Part shown: in pieces, positions 17,260-27,100 of the stretch
Layout: each line of letters starts with the position of its first letter
How positions within the stretch are numbered: position 1 is the first letter of the stretch
Assembly: GCA_027487215.1 (NCBI GenBank)
Contig: JAIYDZ010000006.1
Coordinates: forward strand, 199,762-263,761
DNA from: Pseudomonadota bacterium
GTDB lineage: Bacteria; Babelota; Babeliae; Babelales; CAIQNR01
DNA: 64,000 nt
Direction: 5' to 3'
The notes under the pieces: model-generated
What the model saw: only the letters and a program-made list of their open reading frames with translations
The model's database searches: none
What the model was told of the DNA's origin: nothing
Made by a program: the position numbers and the translations under genes

Positions 17260-17723
17260 AACAGTTGATACGCAACAAGAACGTAAACACATCCACATGC
17301 CAGCAATGCTGCATAACAGTCATCAAGCAGTACCCCTGTTGCTCCAGGTAGCGTTTCAAACCAGGAAACCCCGCACCATTTAGTGATATCAAAAAAACGA
17401 TAAACCAGAAACCCAATCAGTGCAGTTTTTAAAGTAAAAGGCACCACCACAAAGATAAGTGCACAGCTGACCACTTCATCAAGAATAACTTCTGAAGGAT
17501 CTTTTGATTTAAAATATGGTAAAGCCGCATCAATAACAAACCAAGAACCTAGTGTTGCGCCCACTACCACCACGGGATACCACCAATAAGAAGTACCAAA
17601 AAACGCACACAGCAAGCCTACTGCAGCTCCCCATGTGCCCGGTGCGGGCAAATATCCAAGGGGTCCCACCGTTGAAAGAAATACACAACATTTTGAAGTA
17701 TTACTCTTCCATGACATATTCAT
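17256..17723 (-). CDS. pgpA: Phosphatidylglycerophosphatase A
   Basis: About 155 residues. It dephosphorylates phosphatidylglycerophosphate to phosphatidylglycerol at the inner membrane. Family motifs are YLPAPGTWGAAVG, VILDEVVS, FRFFDITK-like YRFFDITKW, and LPGATGVLLDDCYAAL with the metal-binding acidic residues. The start is not certain: ATG at 17723 or 17717 are both possible, and either overlaps the end of lspA by about 20 bp. Part of the overlapping set pheT-lspA-pgpA-comF. Phosphatidylglycerol is also the donor for Lgt. Confidence 0.85.
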   Translation of the reverse strand: MNMSWKSNTSKCCVFLSTVGPLGYLPAPGTWGAAVGLLCAFFGTSYWWYPVVVVGATLGSWFVIDAALPYFKSKDPSEVILDEVVSCALIFVVVPFTLKTALIGFLVYRFFDITKWCGVSWFETLPGATGVLLDDCYAALLACGCVYVLVAYQLL

Positions 17724-18165
17724 ACACCATAATGCACACCCCAACAGTGATTGCTATATCAGCAAGGTTAAAGGTAGGAAAAGACCAGCCACCAAAAGAA
17801 ATACTAATAAAATCAGTAACTGCACCCACTCGTAGACGATCAACTAAGTTTGCAAAGCCACCAGCAAGAATAAGCGTTGCTCCTACAACAGAATATCCTT
17901 CTTTTTGCCGCTCAGTGGTCTGATAAGCTAACAAAGCAAGAACCGCTGTAGTCACGACACTAATAAGAGCCCATCCTAAAAAGTACTGTGTCGAGAACAA
18001 ACTCCAGGAAATACCATAGTTGTAAGCCAATTTAAAAGTTAAAAAATCGGCAACTTGAAAAGGTTTTCCAGTCAAAAAAGCTTCTGCACATACCTTAGTT
18101 ATATAATCAGCAATAAAAACTTCCCAAAAAATCTGACTTCTATACCACAAATTGAGACTTCTCAT
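17701..18165 (-). CDS. lspA: Lipoprotein signal peptidase (signal peptidase II)
   Basis: 154 residues, four membrane segments. It cleaves prolipoproteins before the lipidated Cys. The family blocks NYGISWSLF (normally N-x-G-x-x-F-S-x), GGFANLVDRLRVGAVTDFI and FPTFNLADIAI are present. The catalytic Asp pair is D118 (in TDF) and D136 (in NLAD). The start overlaps the pheT stop by 4 bp (ATGA). It fits with lgt at 43957 and the lipoproteins at 1-210 and 15696-15878. Confidence 0.93.
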   Translation of the reverse strand: MRSLNLWYRSQIFWEVFIADYITKVCAEAFLTGKPFQVADFLTFKLAYNYGISWSLFSTQYFLGWALISVVTTAVLALLAYQTTERQKEGYSVVGATLILAGGFANLVDRLRVGAVTDFISISFGGWSFPTFNLADIAITVGVCIMVYEYVMEE

Positions 18166-20474
18166 CTGATAACTGCTCCTTGTTGTGCAACTGCTTTGTG
18201 AGCAGCGCTATAGGCAGCATCAATATCTTCTTTAGAAAGTGTCTTATTATTGTCTCGCAAACCAAATCGCATAGTGACTGACTTCTGGTCATTCCATTCA
18301 TCTTTTTTAAAAATATCAACCAGCTGGACTTCAAACACGCGTGAATCTGAAGCTTGTAGCGCGCTTGAAAGCTTTTCAACCGTGACTGATAACGGCACCA
18401 TCATACTGATATCAAGCCAGGTTGATTGGAATTTAGGAAGTGCTGTAAAAATTTTATCGGGCAGTTCGCTGTTTAAAAGCGCATCGCCATCAATCTCAAA
18501 GACACACGCATCACCGCCACCAAGAAGTGACATAATTTTCTGTGAAACTTTTGCAATATGTCCCAATGGTGTGCCTGCGTACTCAACGGATGCACACTGA
18601 TATTTATGCGCCCATGGCACTAATGTATCTGATTTTTTAAAGGTAACAGGCATCGCTAGTGATTCAAAAAGACCGGTGATCTGTTCTTTGACTTGATAAA
18701 AATCAACCGATTTTTTATGAAAGAAAATCCCTGCAAGACGGCGAGTTTCTTTAACTTGTCCCTTGTGCATTGACCAATCACGCGCCCATTCAAAAAATCT
18801 CAAGGTATCATGGTCAGCTGATGAACTATGTACGTTTTGCAAAAGATGCGGAACTAAACTGGTAACTAACGTACCGCGTTGTTCTGATAAAGAGTTTGCA
18901 AGCGTAACTCCCTCAACAAGATCCCAACATATTAATTTTAAGAAATCGTTGTCATAGAGCATGTAATTTTCAACTTCTGACATACCTGCATGAAATGCTA
19001 AATACTGCTTTAACTTACGAACCGCAAAGACCGATCTGCGTGGCGCTAAACCTGGCTGCAGGCGCGGCAATGAAAGAGGAATATTATCAAATCCATAAAG
19101 GCGCAATAACTCTTCAACAATATCTTCAGCAATGGTTATATCTTTTGATGATCTAAAAGTTGGAACCGTAACTTTGTACTTTTTACCCACGGCTGCAACA
19201 GTCATACCAATTGAAGTAAGTGACTTTTTAATAAATGTAGGAGCAAGTGTAATACCCAGTCGTTGTTCAATAAATTCATGACTTAACTGGATCACCGCTG
19301 GTTTTGGTTCTTTACCCAAAGAAACGATTGTTCCTGAGGTCGTAAACTGAATTTTTTCATCTTTTAAAATTTGTATATATCGCTGTAATGCACGAGTGTT
19401 TGCAAGTGGATCTAACGTTTTTTCAAAACGGGCTGACGCCTCGGTACGTTGTTTGTGGCGTGTTGCCGTGACACGAATAGTAGTCGCATCAAAATGAGCT
19501 GCCTCTATAATAAGACTTTTTGTGAAGGCTGAAACACCAAAACCTTTACCACCCATTACTCCGGCAAGCGCTAACGGCTTTATGCCATCAGTAATAATCA
19601 GGTCGTCCTGAGAAAGTTTTACAGTCGTACCATCAAGAAGCTGTAACTCTTGTCCGGTCTTTGCCATCGATGCTTCAAGCGTTGAACCAAACGTAGCTGA
19701 ATCAAACGCATGCATTGGATGCCCACCATCAAGCATCACATAATTAGTTGCATCAACCAGCAGATCAATCGGTTTTGAATTTACACGTAACAAACGTGTT
19801 GCCATCCCAATTGATGAGGGACGATTTTGAATAGAATCAATATAAAGCGCAGCAAAGCGATTACATGCTTTTGGCGCACTATTTTTAAAGGTATACGGAG
19901 TTTTTTTGGTTGGTTTAAAGGTAGATGTTTCTGGTTTAACTGGAACTGCTGCTAAAAGCTCTTTCTCAGGAATAAGGGTCAGCCCAAGCAAGGCCGCAAC
20001 TTCGCGAGCAAACCCACGATGTCCCCACAGATCAGGACGATTAGTAATAGACTTATTATCAATATCTAAAATGCAGTCCTCAGTTTCAACCAGCTTTCTC
20101 CATCCACCAGCACATACCTTTTTATCTGCAAAAACTGCGGGAACCAGGCCATCTTTTTGAGCACCCCAGTCAGTACATTGTGACCAAAGAACCTTATCAC
20201 CCTGTTTTTTGATAAAGTAGACACGCCCTACTGTTGCCCCTTCACGGACAGAAAGCGTAAAAGTTTTTTTCCATTCGGTAGATTCAACCGTCACATTCTG
20301 CTCATCAACACCAATGACTGTTGCAAGCGTATAATTACTTACATCAAGGCTTACTGACTCTATACCGTCAATTTCAGCAGTTGAGGAGCTTATCTTTTTT
20401 ACAATTGCATCAACGCCGACCTTTTTTAAATCAGCGCGTATGTGATCGAACATCCACCGTACGGATAATTTCAT
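18162..20474 (-). CDS. pheT: Phenylalanine--tRNA ligase beta subunit
   Basis: 770 residues, close to the usual 780-800. Order of parts: N-terminal segment MKLSVRWMFDHI, an OB-fold tRNA-binding domain (about 45-150), the B3/B4 editing region (about 210-390, with DLLVDATNYVMLDGGHPMHAFD), the B5 domain (about 400-480), the catalytic-like core (SLPRLQPGLAPRRSVFAVRKLK onward), and a C-terminal anticodon-binding FDX-ACB domain from about residue 680. It forms an alpha2-beta2 enzyme with PheS, which is not in the window; in many bacteria pheS lies directly upstream, but here the upstream 630 bp hold no gene. Confidence 0.95.
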   Translation of the reverse strand: MKLSVRWMFDHIRADLKKVGVDAIVKKISSSTAEIDGIESVSLDVSNYTLATVIGVDEQNVTVESTEWKKTFTLSVREGATVGRVYFIKKQGDKVLWSQCTDWGAQKDGLVPAVFADKKVCAGGWRKLVETEDCILDIDNKSITNRPDLWGHRGFAREVAALLGLTLIPEKELLAAVPVKPETSTFKPTKKTPYTFKNSAPKACNRFAALYIDSIQNRPSSIGMATRLLRVNSKPIDLLVDATNYVMLDGGHPMHAFDSATFGSTLEASMAKTGQELQLLDGTTVKLSQDDLIITDGIKPLALAGVMGGKGFGVSAFTKSLIIEAAHFDATTIRVTATRHKQRTEASARFEKTLDPLANTRALQRYIQILKDEKIQFTTSGTIVSLGKEPKPAVIQLSHEFIEQRLGITLAPTFIKKSLTSIGMTVAAVGKKYKVTVPTFRSSKDITIAEDIVEELLRLYGFDNIPLSLPRLQPGLAPRRSVFAVRKLKQYLAFHAGMSEVENYMLYDNDFLKLICWDLVEGVTLANSLSEQRGTLVTSLVPHLLQNVHSSSADHDTLRFFEWARDWSMHKGQVKETRRLAGIFFHKKSVDFYQVKEQITGLFESLAMPVTFKKSDTLVPWAHKYQCASVEYAGTPLGHIAKVSQKIMSLLGGGDACVFEIDGDALLNSELPDKIFTALPKFQSTWLDISMMVPLSVTVEKLSSALQASDSRVFEVQLVDIFKKDEWNDQKSVTMRFGLRDNNKTLSKEDIDAAYSAAHKAVAQQGAVIR

Positions 20475-21106
20475 AGCATTATACCTTTTAATAAGCTTAC
20501 ACAGGGCCTGACAGAAGCATACGGGAATTTAGAAAAATCTGCAATTGTGCCAATTTGCACGCATTACAATAATTCCTTTATCGATTTAAAAATCTTTTCT
20601 AAATTTAGATCTTTGTGGATTCTACTTATTTTTTTACAACTTTTTTATTTTGACTTCTAGCTAGAAAATTTCTACCCACACCGACCCAAAAAGGTCTTTT
20701 TTACTATACGTGTGCACTTCAGGCTTATGTAAACTTTTTACACACAATTTGCTTTTAACAACTCAGATAGTTTCAGTTTATATCCGTAGCCATAGACTGA
20801 TTAATCGACTCTTACTGTTAATTTTTAAAAAGATTATGAATTGAAGATAATTAAATTAAAATATTTTATCAGGTTAAATTAAGCCTGAAAAGACCTTTCA
20901 ATAACTGTTAATACCAATTTAAGCGTACATTAAAATTATTAAAAAAGTTAACAATCTTTAATAAGCTCTGAAAAACCTTAAAACTACAATCAATTAATAA
21001 GCATAGTCGCATTAAACAGACTTTATACATTTTTGTAAAGTCGTGACAAAGTCTTAAAAATATATAATAATCAATATTATTAATTATATTTTATAAAGGA
21101 AAAACA
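20475..21106. other. Intergenic region, 632 bp, no gene recognised
   Basis: Very AT-rich, with no ORF that has a ribosome site and no RNA gene that I recognise. It holds a perfect 12-bp palindrome TTCTAGCTAGAA (20655-20666) and a weak hairpin GACC/GGTC with a T run (20683-20701). It must hold the divergent promoters of pheT (minus) and the small exported-protein gene at 21107 (plus). Confidence 0.6.
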
Positions 21107-21460
21107 ATGAAAAAACTGTTACTTGTTGCTTCAATTTTAACCATTAATTTTCCAGTATTTTGTGCTGAAAGTAATCCAACATTGACTGATGAAGAATTAA
21201 GAACAATGCTAGCTGGCACAATTAAACTGATAGATCGCAATGAAGAAGTACTACTTATCAACACACCTATTAATCCAACCACTGAAGACTCTTATGTAGT
21301 GGTAGATAAAGAAGATGAGAAAGAGGTAATAGAACCGATTTGCTTTAATGATCCAAAAGATGCTGCAGTTGTTTTTGTTGGCGCACAAGTTCAAGAGGGC
21401 AATTATTGTGTTACTGAAAATGGCAATTTTAAACCGGTAACTAAAGAATCTGATAAATAA
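21107..21460 (+). CDS. Small exported protein of unknown function
   Basis: 117 residues with a clear signal peptide (MKKLLLVASILTINFPVFCA, cleavage after CA near 20). AAAGGAA lies 5-8 nt before the start. The mature part is acidic, beta-rich by eye, with two Cys (ICFNDPKD and NYCVTENG) about 30 residues apart that could form a disulfide. No family recognised. A 17-bp inverted repeat follows its stop. Confidence 0.7.
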   Translation: MKKLLLVASILTINFPVFCAESNPTLTDEELRTMLAGTIKLIDRNEEVLLINTPINPTTEDSYVVVDKEDEKEVIEPICFNDPKDAAVVFVGAQVQEGNYCVTENGNFKPVTKESDK

Positions 21461-21465
21461 ACTAA

Positions 21466-21547
21466 TAGAGTGTACATATTTTTTAATATTAATTCATGAT
21501 AGTTAAAAAAACACCATCAAGTGTTATCAGAAAATATGTACACTCTA
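21466..21547. repeat. Perfect 17-bp inverted repeat downstream of the exported-protein gene
   Basis: TAGAGTGTACATATTTT (21466-21482) and its exact reverse complement (21531-21547) are separated by 48 nt, which contain a further small hairpin ACAC/GTGT. No T run follows on either strand, so it is not a standard terminator. It may be an mRNA 3'-end structure or the remains of a small mobile palindrome. Confidence 0.85.
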
Positions 21548-21747
21548 ACTATAAACACTCAGTCTATACGTTTTTAAACTATTTAATTAATTCTATTACA
21601 CCCCCATGATAATTTTTTACTTAGAACTACATACAAAATTAGAACAGCCACATCAAAATTTATGCGATTAAATATAAAAAATTATCAAGAAAATTTTACC
21701 TTATGATAAAATTTTTAAAAGAATTTTAATCTTTTTAAAAGGCGACC

Positions 21748-22662
21748 ATGGGAATAATTCTTCTTTATTACAAATACGTCGATATTGCTGATCTTGAACT
21801 TATTGCAAAATGGCAAAAAAAGCTGTGTAAGTCTTTGGAGCTGACCGGCAGAATCATTCTTGCACAAGAGGGCATCAACGGAACGGTAGGAGGATCGCAA
21901 GAAGCAACTGACGCTTATATTGCAGCCATGGAAGCTCATCCGCTCTTTGGGGGCATCGATTTTAAAACTGCACCGGGCGATAATAACTATTTTCCCCGCA
22001 TGCGTATCGTTGTTAAAAATGAGATTGTAAACCTAGGGCTTGATACTCAAAAAGTAAAAGCTGTCGATGGTGGAATCCATTTAACTCCTGAACAAGCGCA
22101 CGAACTCATGAATAATTCGCCAGAAGATTTGGTTATTCTTGATGCACGCAATAATTACGAGTCACGCATTGGCACTTTTAAAGGTTCATTAACTCCTGAT
22201 ATTGAAAATTTTAGAGATTTTCCTGAGTATGTTGATAAAAATTTAGAAACGTTTAAAGACAAAAAAGTTCTCATGCACTGCACCGGCGGAATCCGTTGCG
22301 AACGTGCGTCTACGTACCTTAAACAAAAGGGTGTCGCTCAAGAAGTGTATCAAATTGAAGGTGGCATTCATCGTTATGTTGAAAAGTTTCCTGAAGGACA
22401 TTTTCGTGGGTCAAACTATGTGTTTGATGCGCGTATTGCCCAAAAAATTAATGATGATATTTTAAGTCACTGCGATTTGTGCAAAATACCGTGTGATCAT
22501 TACACTAACTGTGTAAACGCTCGCTGTAACAAACAGTTTCTTGCGTGTCCTGCATGCATCACAACATACCAAGAATGTTGTGGTAAAGAATGTTTTGATT
22601 TGGTACAAGCTGGCAAAACTGTTATTCGCAAAAAACCTCTCAGACCTCATCTTCACGCTTAA
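21748..22662 (+). CDS. trhO: tRNA uridine(34) hydroxylase, rhodanese-domain (TrhO/YceA)
   Basis: 304 residues. An N-terminal acylphosphatase-like region (LLYYKYVDIAD..., GRIILAQEGINGTVGG) is followed by a rhodanese domain with active-site loop HCTGGIRCE (catalytic Cys near residue 178). A Cys-rich C-terminus follows (CDLCKIPCDHY, CNKQFLACPACI). TrhO makes 5-hydroxyuridine at the wobble position of tRNA. The first ATG at 21748 has only a weak ribosome site. murB starts 16 bp downstream, so they are likely co-transcribed. Confidence 0.92.
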   Translation: MGIILLYYKYVDIADLELIAKWQKKLCKSLELTGRIILAQEGINGTVGGSQEATDAYIAAMEAHPLFGGIDFKTAPGDNNYFPRMRIVVKNEIVNLGLDTQKVKAVDGGIHLTPEQAHELMNNSPEDLVILDARNNYESRIGTFKGSLTPDIENFRDFPEYVDKNLETFKDKKVLMHCTGGIRCERASTYLKQKGVAQEVYQIEGGIHRYVEKFPEGHFRGSNYVFDARIAQKINDDILSHCDLCKIPCDHYTNCVNARCNKQFLACPACITTYQECCGKECFDLVQAGKTVIRKKPLRPHLHA

Positions 22663-22678
22663 GCAAGAAAGGGACGTG

Positions 22679-23632
22679 ATGAAACTTATGATCCAAGAAG
22701 ATGTTTCGCTTAAAGATAAAGTATGGTTCCGCACTGGCGGCAACGCGCGTTATTTTTGTGAACCCCTTACCGTTCAAGAGTTTCAAGAAGCGTTTCAGTT
22801 TGCACACACTCATAACTTACAAGTGTTTGTGTTAGGGCATGGTGCAAACGTTTTGGTTTCTGATGAAGGATTTGATGGACTTATTATCCATCCCAAAAAA
22901 GGTTCTCTTTCTATGAGTGAGCACTCTGATGATTTTGCATTAGTCACTGCTGATGCAGGTGTTTTGATGGAAGAGGCTATTAAGTTCACGCTTGATAATG
23001 GACTTACTGGATTTGAAGTGTTTAGCAGTATTCCAGGAAGCATTGGCGGATCAGCATTTATTAATCTCCATTACTTTGATGCACTCATGAGTCACTTTCT
23101 TGTACACGCTCAAGTTATTGAACGTGAGACTGGAAAATTGCTGACTGTTGATAATGCATGGTTTGAGTTTGGATACAATCAATCAAAATTAATGGAACGC
23201 AAACATATTCTTATCAATGCAACGTTTAAACTTAAAAAAAGCACTGATGTAGAAGTTGCGTTTGCACGTGGACGCAGTATGGAAATTTCCCGTCACAGAC
23301 TTTCACGTTATCCGCATGCTTACACCTGTGGAAGCTTTTTTAGAAACTTTCATCCTGATGAAGTTACGTTAGTAAAAAATGGTAAAAAAATTATTTGGGT
23401 TGCCTATTATCTTGATAAAATCGGCGTTAAAGGGGCACTTTCAGTCGGTGGCGTTCAAGTTTCTTATCAACATGCAAACATGCTGGTAAGCAGCGATCAA
23501 GCAACCTCAACCGATATTGTTAACCTTGCGCGCACAATGCAAGAAATGGTCAAAGCTGAATTTGGCATAATACCCCAACCAGAATGTATCTTTGTAGGAT
23601 TTAAAGAACACCCTCTCCATCTGACATCATAA
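22679..23632 (+). CDS. murB: UDP-N-acetylenolpyruvoylglucosamine reductase
   Basis: 317 residues from ATG 22679 (AAAGGGA just upstream); a longer frame running back into trhO is not used. It is a FAD enzyme reducing UDP-GlcNAc-enolpyruvate to UDP-MurNAc. The FAD-binding blocks are RTGGNARYF near residue 21 and LGHGANVLVSDEGFDG near 55, then FSSIPGSIGGSAF near 125. The catalytic Ser lies in TCGSFFRN near 220, and the acid in QPECIFVGF at the end. It fits the peptidoglycan set glmU, mraY and mreB. Confidence 0.93.
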   Translation: MKLMIQEDVSLKDKVWFRTGGNARYFCEPLTVQEFQEAFQFAHTHNLQVFVLGHGANVLVSDEGFDGLIIHPKKGSLSMSEHSDDFALVTADAGVLMEEAIKFTLDNGLTGFEVFSSIPGSIGGSAFINLHYFDALMSHFLVHAQVIERETGKLLTVDNAWFEFGYNQSKLMERKHILINATFKLKKSTDVEVAFARGRSMEISRHRLSRYPHAYTCGSFFRNFHPDEVTLVKNGKKIIWVAYYLDKIGVKGALSVGGVQVSYQHANMLVSSDQATSTDIVNLARTMQEMVKAEFGIIPQPECIFVGFKEHPLHLTS

Positions 23633-23660
23633 CTAAAAGAAAAGAGATCTTAAATTCTTA

Positions 23661-24110
23661 TTATGTTTGTTTGGCAAGATTCTCTAAGGTTTTTATTGTA
23701 CACTGATTTATTGATTCCTGAAATTCTGGGGATTTAACAATTGGTTCAAACTTATCTGCATGACCAATTACAGAATACATATTCATCATAAACTCTTGAG
23801 CGTCCTTATTGCTTATCTGCTTACCTTCTTGTACCTGTTTTAAGAGCTCTGCCGCTTTTTCTTTCATGTTTCCCAACACTTGAGGCATTACCGATGCCCA
23901 TACTTTTTTAATTGCTGGATGATTTTCGAGCATGTGTTGATAACACTGATTTAAAACGTCTGAAACTAATAAAAAAGCTTCTTTATCCAAATCTGTTTTG
24001 GGAGCGTTTTTGCCCAAAGGCAAATTCGCCAAAAGACTATCAACACAAAGAACTGTTGATTGAAATGAGATACCAGTCATAAAGATTAATAACCATATGT
24101 TTTTTTTCAT
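23661..24110 (-). CDS. Exported helical protein of unknown function
   Basis: 149 residues with a signal peptide (to about LCV, residue 23). The mature part is all-helical by composition, with two Cys (NQCYQHM and NQCTIKT) that bracket most of the chain. No family recognised. It begins 13 bp after the stop of the 3000-residue protein gene on the same strand, so it is probably its operon partner. Confidence 0.68.
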   Translation of the reverse strand: MKKNIWLLIFMTGISFQSTVLCVDSLLANLPLGKNAPKTDLDKEAFLLVSDVLNQCYQHMLENHPAIKKVWASVMPQVLGNMKEKAAELLKQVQEGKQISNKDAQEFMMNMYSVIGHADKFEPIVKSPEFQESINQCTIKTLENLAKQT

Positions 24111-24123
24111 TATAATCCCCTTA

Positions 24124-27100
24124 TTACTTTACCGGTGTAATAAAATTTTTAATAACTTGGTCAGAAATCTTGAAATTACCAGACTCTTTAAATTTAAACA
24201 TTTCATCTCTGAAAGTTTTAATAAAATCTAAAGAGTCGCCCAAATCACTTAAATACTTATTAAAACTAGCAAAAATTGGTGGCCCCTCAGCTGTTCGTGT
24301 TGCCATATCAACATACGTACCAAATTGCCTTACAGTAATAGTATCTAAATATTGACTGACTGCTTTTTGAATTTCATCAGCAGTAGGATTAACAACTTTT
24401 TGTTTATCTAATGCTAAACCTACGAGTTCTGTTTCAAACCTTTCACGAATCAATCTAGTCTGAAATTGTTTTAATGAATCGATATTATTAACATCTACTA
24501 CTACATTTTTTAATCCATACTGTTTAGTCAACGTTTCAACCTCAGCCTTTAAAGCTTCCTTTACTTTAACCGGATCTTTAGCTTTTGATGCTGCTTCTTG
24601 CGCTGCTTTTTGAGCTGTAAGTTCTGCAGCTTCTTTTTCGGCTTTCTGAGCAGCTTGTTTAACTGCAACATCTGCAGCTTCTTTTTCTTTAACTAAAAAC
24701 TGAGTAATCTCATCAGGGCTACTTAAGCTGTTTAATTGTTGTATTCGAGTTACATCATTTTTTAGTTGACTGACAAGTTCTGCATTATGTCTTTGTAAAG
24801 CTGCAGCTGTACTTGAATTTTTGGCAAGATTGGTACTAATGTCAGTATCAAGTTTCGTAAGAACTTGAGGGTCTAAAACATCTATTTTAAGTTCTGGAGT
24901 TAGTCCTTGTACTTTTTCTAAATGCTCTTGAACTCTTTGTAGTAAATTTTTTATCTCTTGATGATCTTTAAGAGCACCTGTAACTACTATTAAATTTTGA
25001 GAGGGCCTGCCACTAATAACAAGCGGTTGGGGAAGCTTAGCAGCAGCCTGTTTTGCTGCCGTCTCTGCTAGTTCTTTTGCCACTTTATCAGCAGCTTCTT
25101 GTGCCGCTTTTTTTGCAGCCAGATCAGCGAAAAACTTATTGATGTCTGGTGATTGGTGTGCTTCGCGTAAAATATAAAGATCATCTTTTAATCCACTTAA
25201 TGTGGTAAATATTTGCTTCTGCTGTTGAGGATTTATTCTAAGTAGTTCTAATTCTTTGGTCATAATAGTATCTAATGCTTCAAATGCACTCGGCTCTAAA
25301 GGATTAATTTTTGCTGCAAGCAAACTACTTTTTTGAGCTGCTGAATGACCTACAGTTTTAATAAATGCTGCCTGCATTTTACCTATTTTACCGTCAATAG
25401 TTTCTAACACAGAAACCATGCCTGGATGATCTGTTGCTAAAGTACCAGGAACTACAACCACATTTTGTAATTGTCTTACTTTTCCCTCTACAGTCATAAT
25501 CTTAATTGGTTGTGGAAGCTTTGCAGCCTCTTGAGCTGCCTTTGTTTGGGCTGCTTCTGCTGTTTCTTTTGCAAGTTTTTGTGCCACTTCTTGTTCAGCT
25601 TTTAAAACCGCTCCAATATCCTCAGCTTTATTTAAAATTTGTAAGCGTTCTACATCTTTTTGTAGTTGTGGCATCAAATCATCCACAACTTTTTTAATTG
25701 AAGAATCTTTTATAAGAGCAGTCTCTGTTGATAATTTACTTAATGCTTTTGGATCAAGAGGATCAATTTTGAATCCGCTACCATCAAATACTTTACGACC
25801 ATTGCCAGCCATAATTTGATCAACGGTATTTCTTCCTACCAAACTATCTCGGTTAACCCATCCTTCAATTGTCTTTAATTTTGTATTAACCTCACCCAAT
25901 GTTTTAATAATTTCTTGATGGTCTTTGATAACAGCTCCATTAGAAGGAAGTATGTTGTCATAGGTTGTTCCTTTAAGTGTCAATGACTGTTGTGCTGGTT
26001 TAACTGAAGCCTCTACTGGTTTTACTGTAACAACTTCAATTGGAGCCGGTTTTGCAGCTTGTTCTGGAACGTTTGCAGGTTTTACCGTTGGAACTTCAGA
26101 AGTAACAGGTTTTGCGGATGTAGAATTATTTACTGATTGTTTTGGTGTTTGAGCTGGTTGTTTTTCTAATGAAGTCGAGGTTTGACCATTATTAACTGGT
26201 TCTACTCCTGGACGTTTAACATCTGGAGTTTCTGCTTTTTTGCGAACAGTTGGTTGTTTTGAATAATTTTTTTTGTAATTTGCAAGTTGTTTTTCATGCA
26301 AAACTTTCATTTTTGGATTAAATTCTTCAAGCATAAATTTAACATCGGATTCTTCAATTCCCATTTTTTCAAAAAGCTTTGAATTACCTCTTAAATAATT
26401 TTCATCAAACCCAAAGTCAATTCCTTCTTTAGTAGATCTTCTTTCAAACGAAAATACAGCATTATACTTGACAATATCTTCTTCTAATTCTTTAATTAAA
26501 CCCTCCATTAAATCTTTATAAAATTTTTCTGTTGATGCTTTATTTATAAATTCTTCAACTGTTTGAGCAATAGTTGCCTGACCTGGAGTATTTGACAATT
26601 GCGTTTTAATCAACTTTTGAATCTTAACATTAAGACCTAGGTCAAAAAGTTGCTCCGAAAGAGGTTTACCATTAAGAACAATTGTGGGGAGACTCTGAGG
26701 ATCAGCACCATATTGAAGTAAAAGATTTCGTATACTTCTAACTTTAATATCTTGTAGCTTTTCCGTTAGTTGTGTAAATTTAGCAGCATCTTCTCCAGAT
26801 AAACCGTTAATTAAATTCTTTCCAGAATTATCCTTGAATAAGTTTTTAAACTTGTCTTTTACTCTTGTAAAAAAACTTTTTGATGACTCATTTTTTGGCA
26901 CACCTGGGTCATATATAGAACCATCACTTGCTGCATAGATAGATTTTTGAGGTCTAAGCTTATTAAGTTCTTCTGAAAAAGGTCCTAGAATAGGAGGTTC
27001 TTTAGAACCTCCTATTGGCACCTCTTGTCTACCTCCAAAATGTACTTTTCTGTCAGTAGTAGTAGGGGTACCGCTGCTTTTAACGGGTTCAAATCGAGTG

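Noticed and set aside
20683-20701. Hairpin GACC/GGTC with T run as a terminator.
   Set aside because: Only four base pairs and no gene ends upstream on the plus strand (pheT starts here on the minus strand).
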